A DNA stretch of 64,000 bases, taken from the NCBI GenBank assembly GCA_947561715.1, contig OX387201.1:501001-565000 (forward strand), read 5' to 3'. This document shows, one piece after another, positions 63,502 to 64,000 of this stretch (position 1 is the first letter of the stretch; each line of letters opens with the position of its first letter). The notes beneath the pieces were generated by a model that saw only the letters and a list, made by a program, of their open reading frames with translations, ran no database searches and was not told the origin of the DNA. The DNA is from Ascidia mentula (taxonomy: Eukaryota > Chordata > Ascidiacea > Phlebobranchia > Ascidiidae). A program made the translations under genes and the position numbers.

Positions 63502-64000
63502 CTGCGGGGAAGCACCGGAGTTGGGGGGGTCAAGTGGGGGCGAAACAGTGACGCATTCACTCAACAATCATTCTACAAACATTCATTCTCCAAGCACGTT
63601 CTAGAATAAATGCGCCCTGCCCGAAAATATATACACGTCATAATTGGGTGTGTGGCGCAACAAACGAGCCAAGAATCGTAACTTTTTTTTTGAGTGTTTG
63701 TAGTTCGCGTCTTGGAAAAAAAATCGACCTCTCCATCGTGGATCGATGCAGATTTACCCACAAAGGTCGTACATTCAATTTCACCGACTTACATGCGGAT
63801 CCAATCATGCATTAAAATTATTCGGTCGATAACCAATCACTTTTATATTTACACAGCGCACTGTCCTTGTGACATCATACAGGAGCGCCAGGTTTGTTTA
63901 TTCTGGATATTGTGCAGGACGATCGTAAATTGCACACGAATTGATTTTGCTGCGACAGCAACTCTTGAGATGAACAAACATATTTTTGCACTTCAACTCT
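63502..64000. other. Upstream RAP1GAP intron or 5' region
   Basis: Pyrimidine-rich intron end next to 63501 on the minus strand, then AT-rich sequence with no coding exon that I can join in phase to the 63019-63501 exon. The RAP1GAP start codon is probably beyond this edge. Confidence 0.4.

Overview
The window is nuclear DNA from an animal. Split genes with GT-AG introns of a few hundred bases, clear orthologues of chordate genes and AT-rich spacers point to an invertebrate chordate. An ascidian tunicate such as Ciona is my best guess; this is inference, because no species marker (for example a spliced-leader gene) is visible.

Layout. (1) 1-5.6 kb, plus strand: the 3' part of AMBRA1 (autophagy and cyclin-D ubiquitin-ligase adaptor), nine exons, with a 504-bp hAT-like MITE in an intron. 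(2) 7.4-12.9 kb, plus strand: a complete 13-exon membrane acyltransferase of the NRF-6 ('nose resistant to fluoxetine') family, with a 688-bp hAT-like MITE in its largest intron. (3) 13.76-29.67 kb: one uninterrupted satellite array of about 85 monomers of 187 bp, including a 17-monomer (3,179-bp) higher-order block present twice in tandem. (4) 29.7-35.9 kb: a gene-poor stretch with only weak ORFs and a cluster of TGACGTCA sites. (5) 35.9-63.5 kb, all minus strand: MPC2 (four exons), two tandem intronless y+LAT-type amino-acid transporters, PEX5 (15 exons), SURF6 (one exon) and RAP1GAP (17 visible exons; its 5' end lies beyond the resolved region).

The gene models were built by reading splice sites by eye. 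For AMBRA1, NRF-6-like, MPC2, PEX5 and RAP1GAP the exon lengths and phases add up to open frames and the joined proteins follow the known vertebrate or invertebrate family members. The genes do not form one pathway. They are ordinary housekeeping and signalling genes: autophagy, mitochondrial pyruvate import, amino-acid exchange, peroxisomal import, ribosome biogenesis and Rap/G-alpha signalling. SURF6 and PEX5 are only 362 bp apart and could be co-transcribed.

I found no convincing undescribed protein system. The most unusual content is structural: the euchromatic 187-bp satellite with recent block amplification, two MITEs with perfect 8-bp target duplications, a 17-fold occurrence of the palindrome TGACGTCA, a GC-AG intron plus a 36-bp exon splitting the GoLoco motif of RAP1GAP, and a short-tailed AMBRA1.
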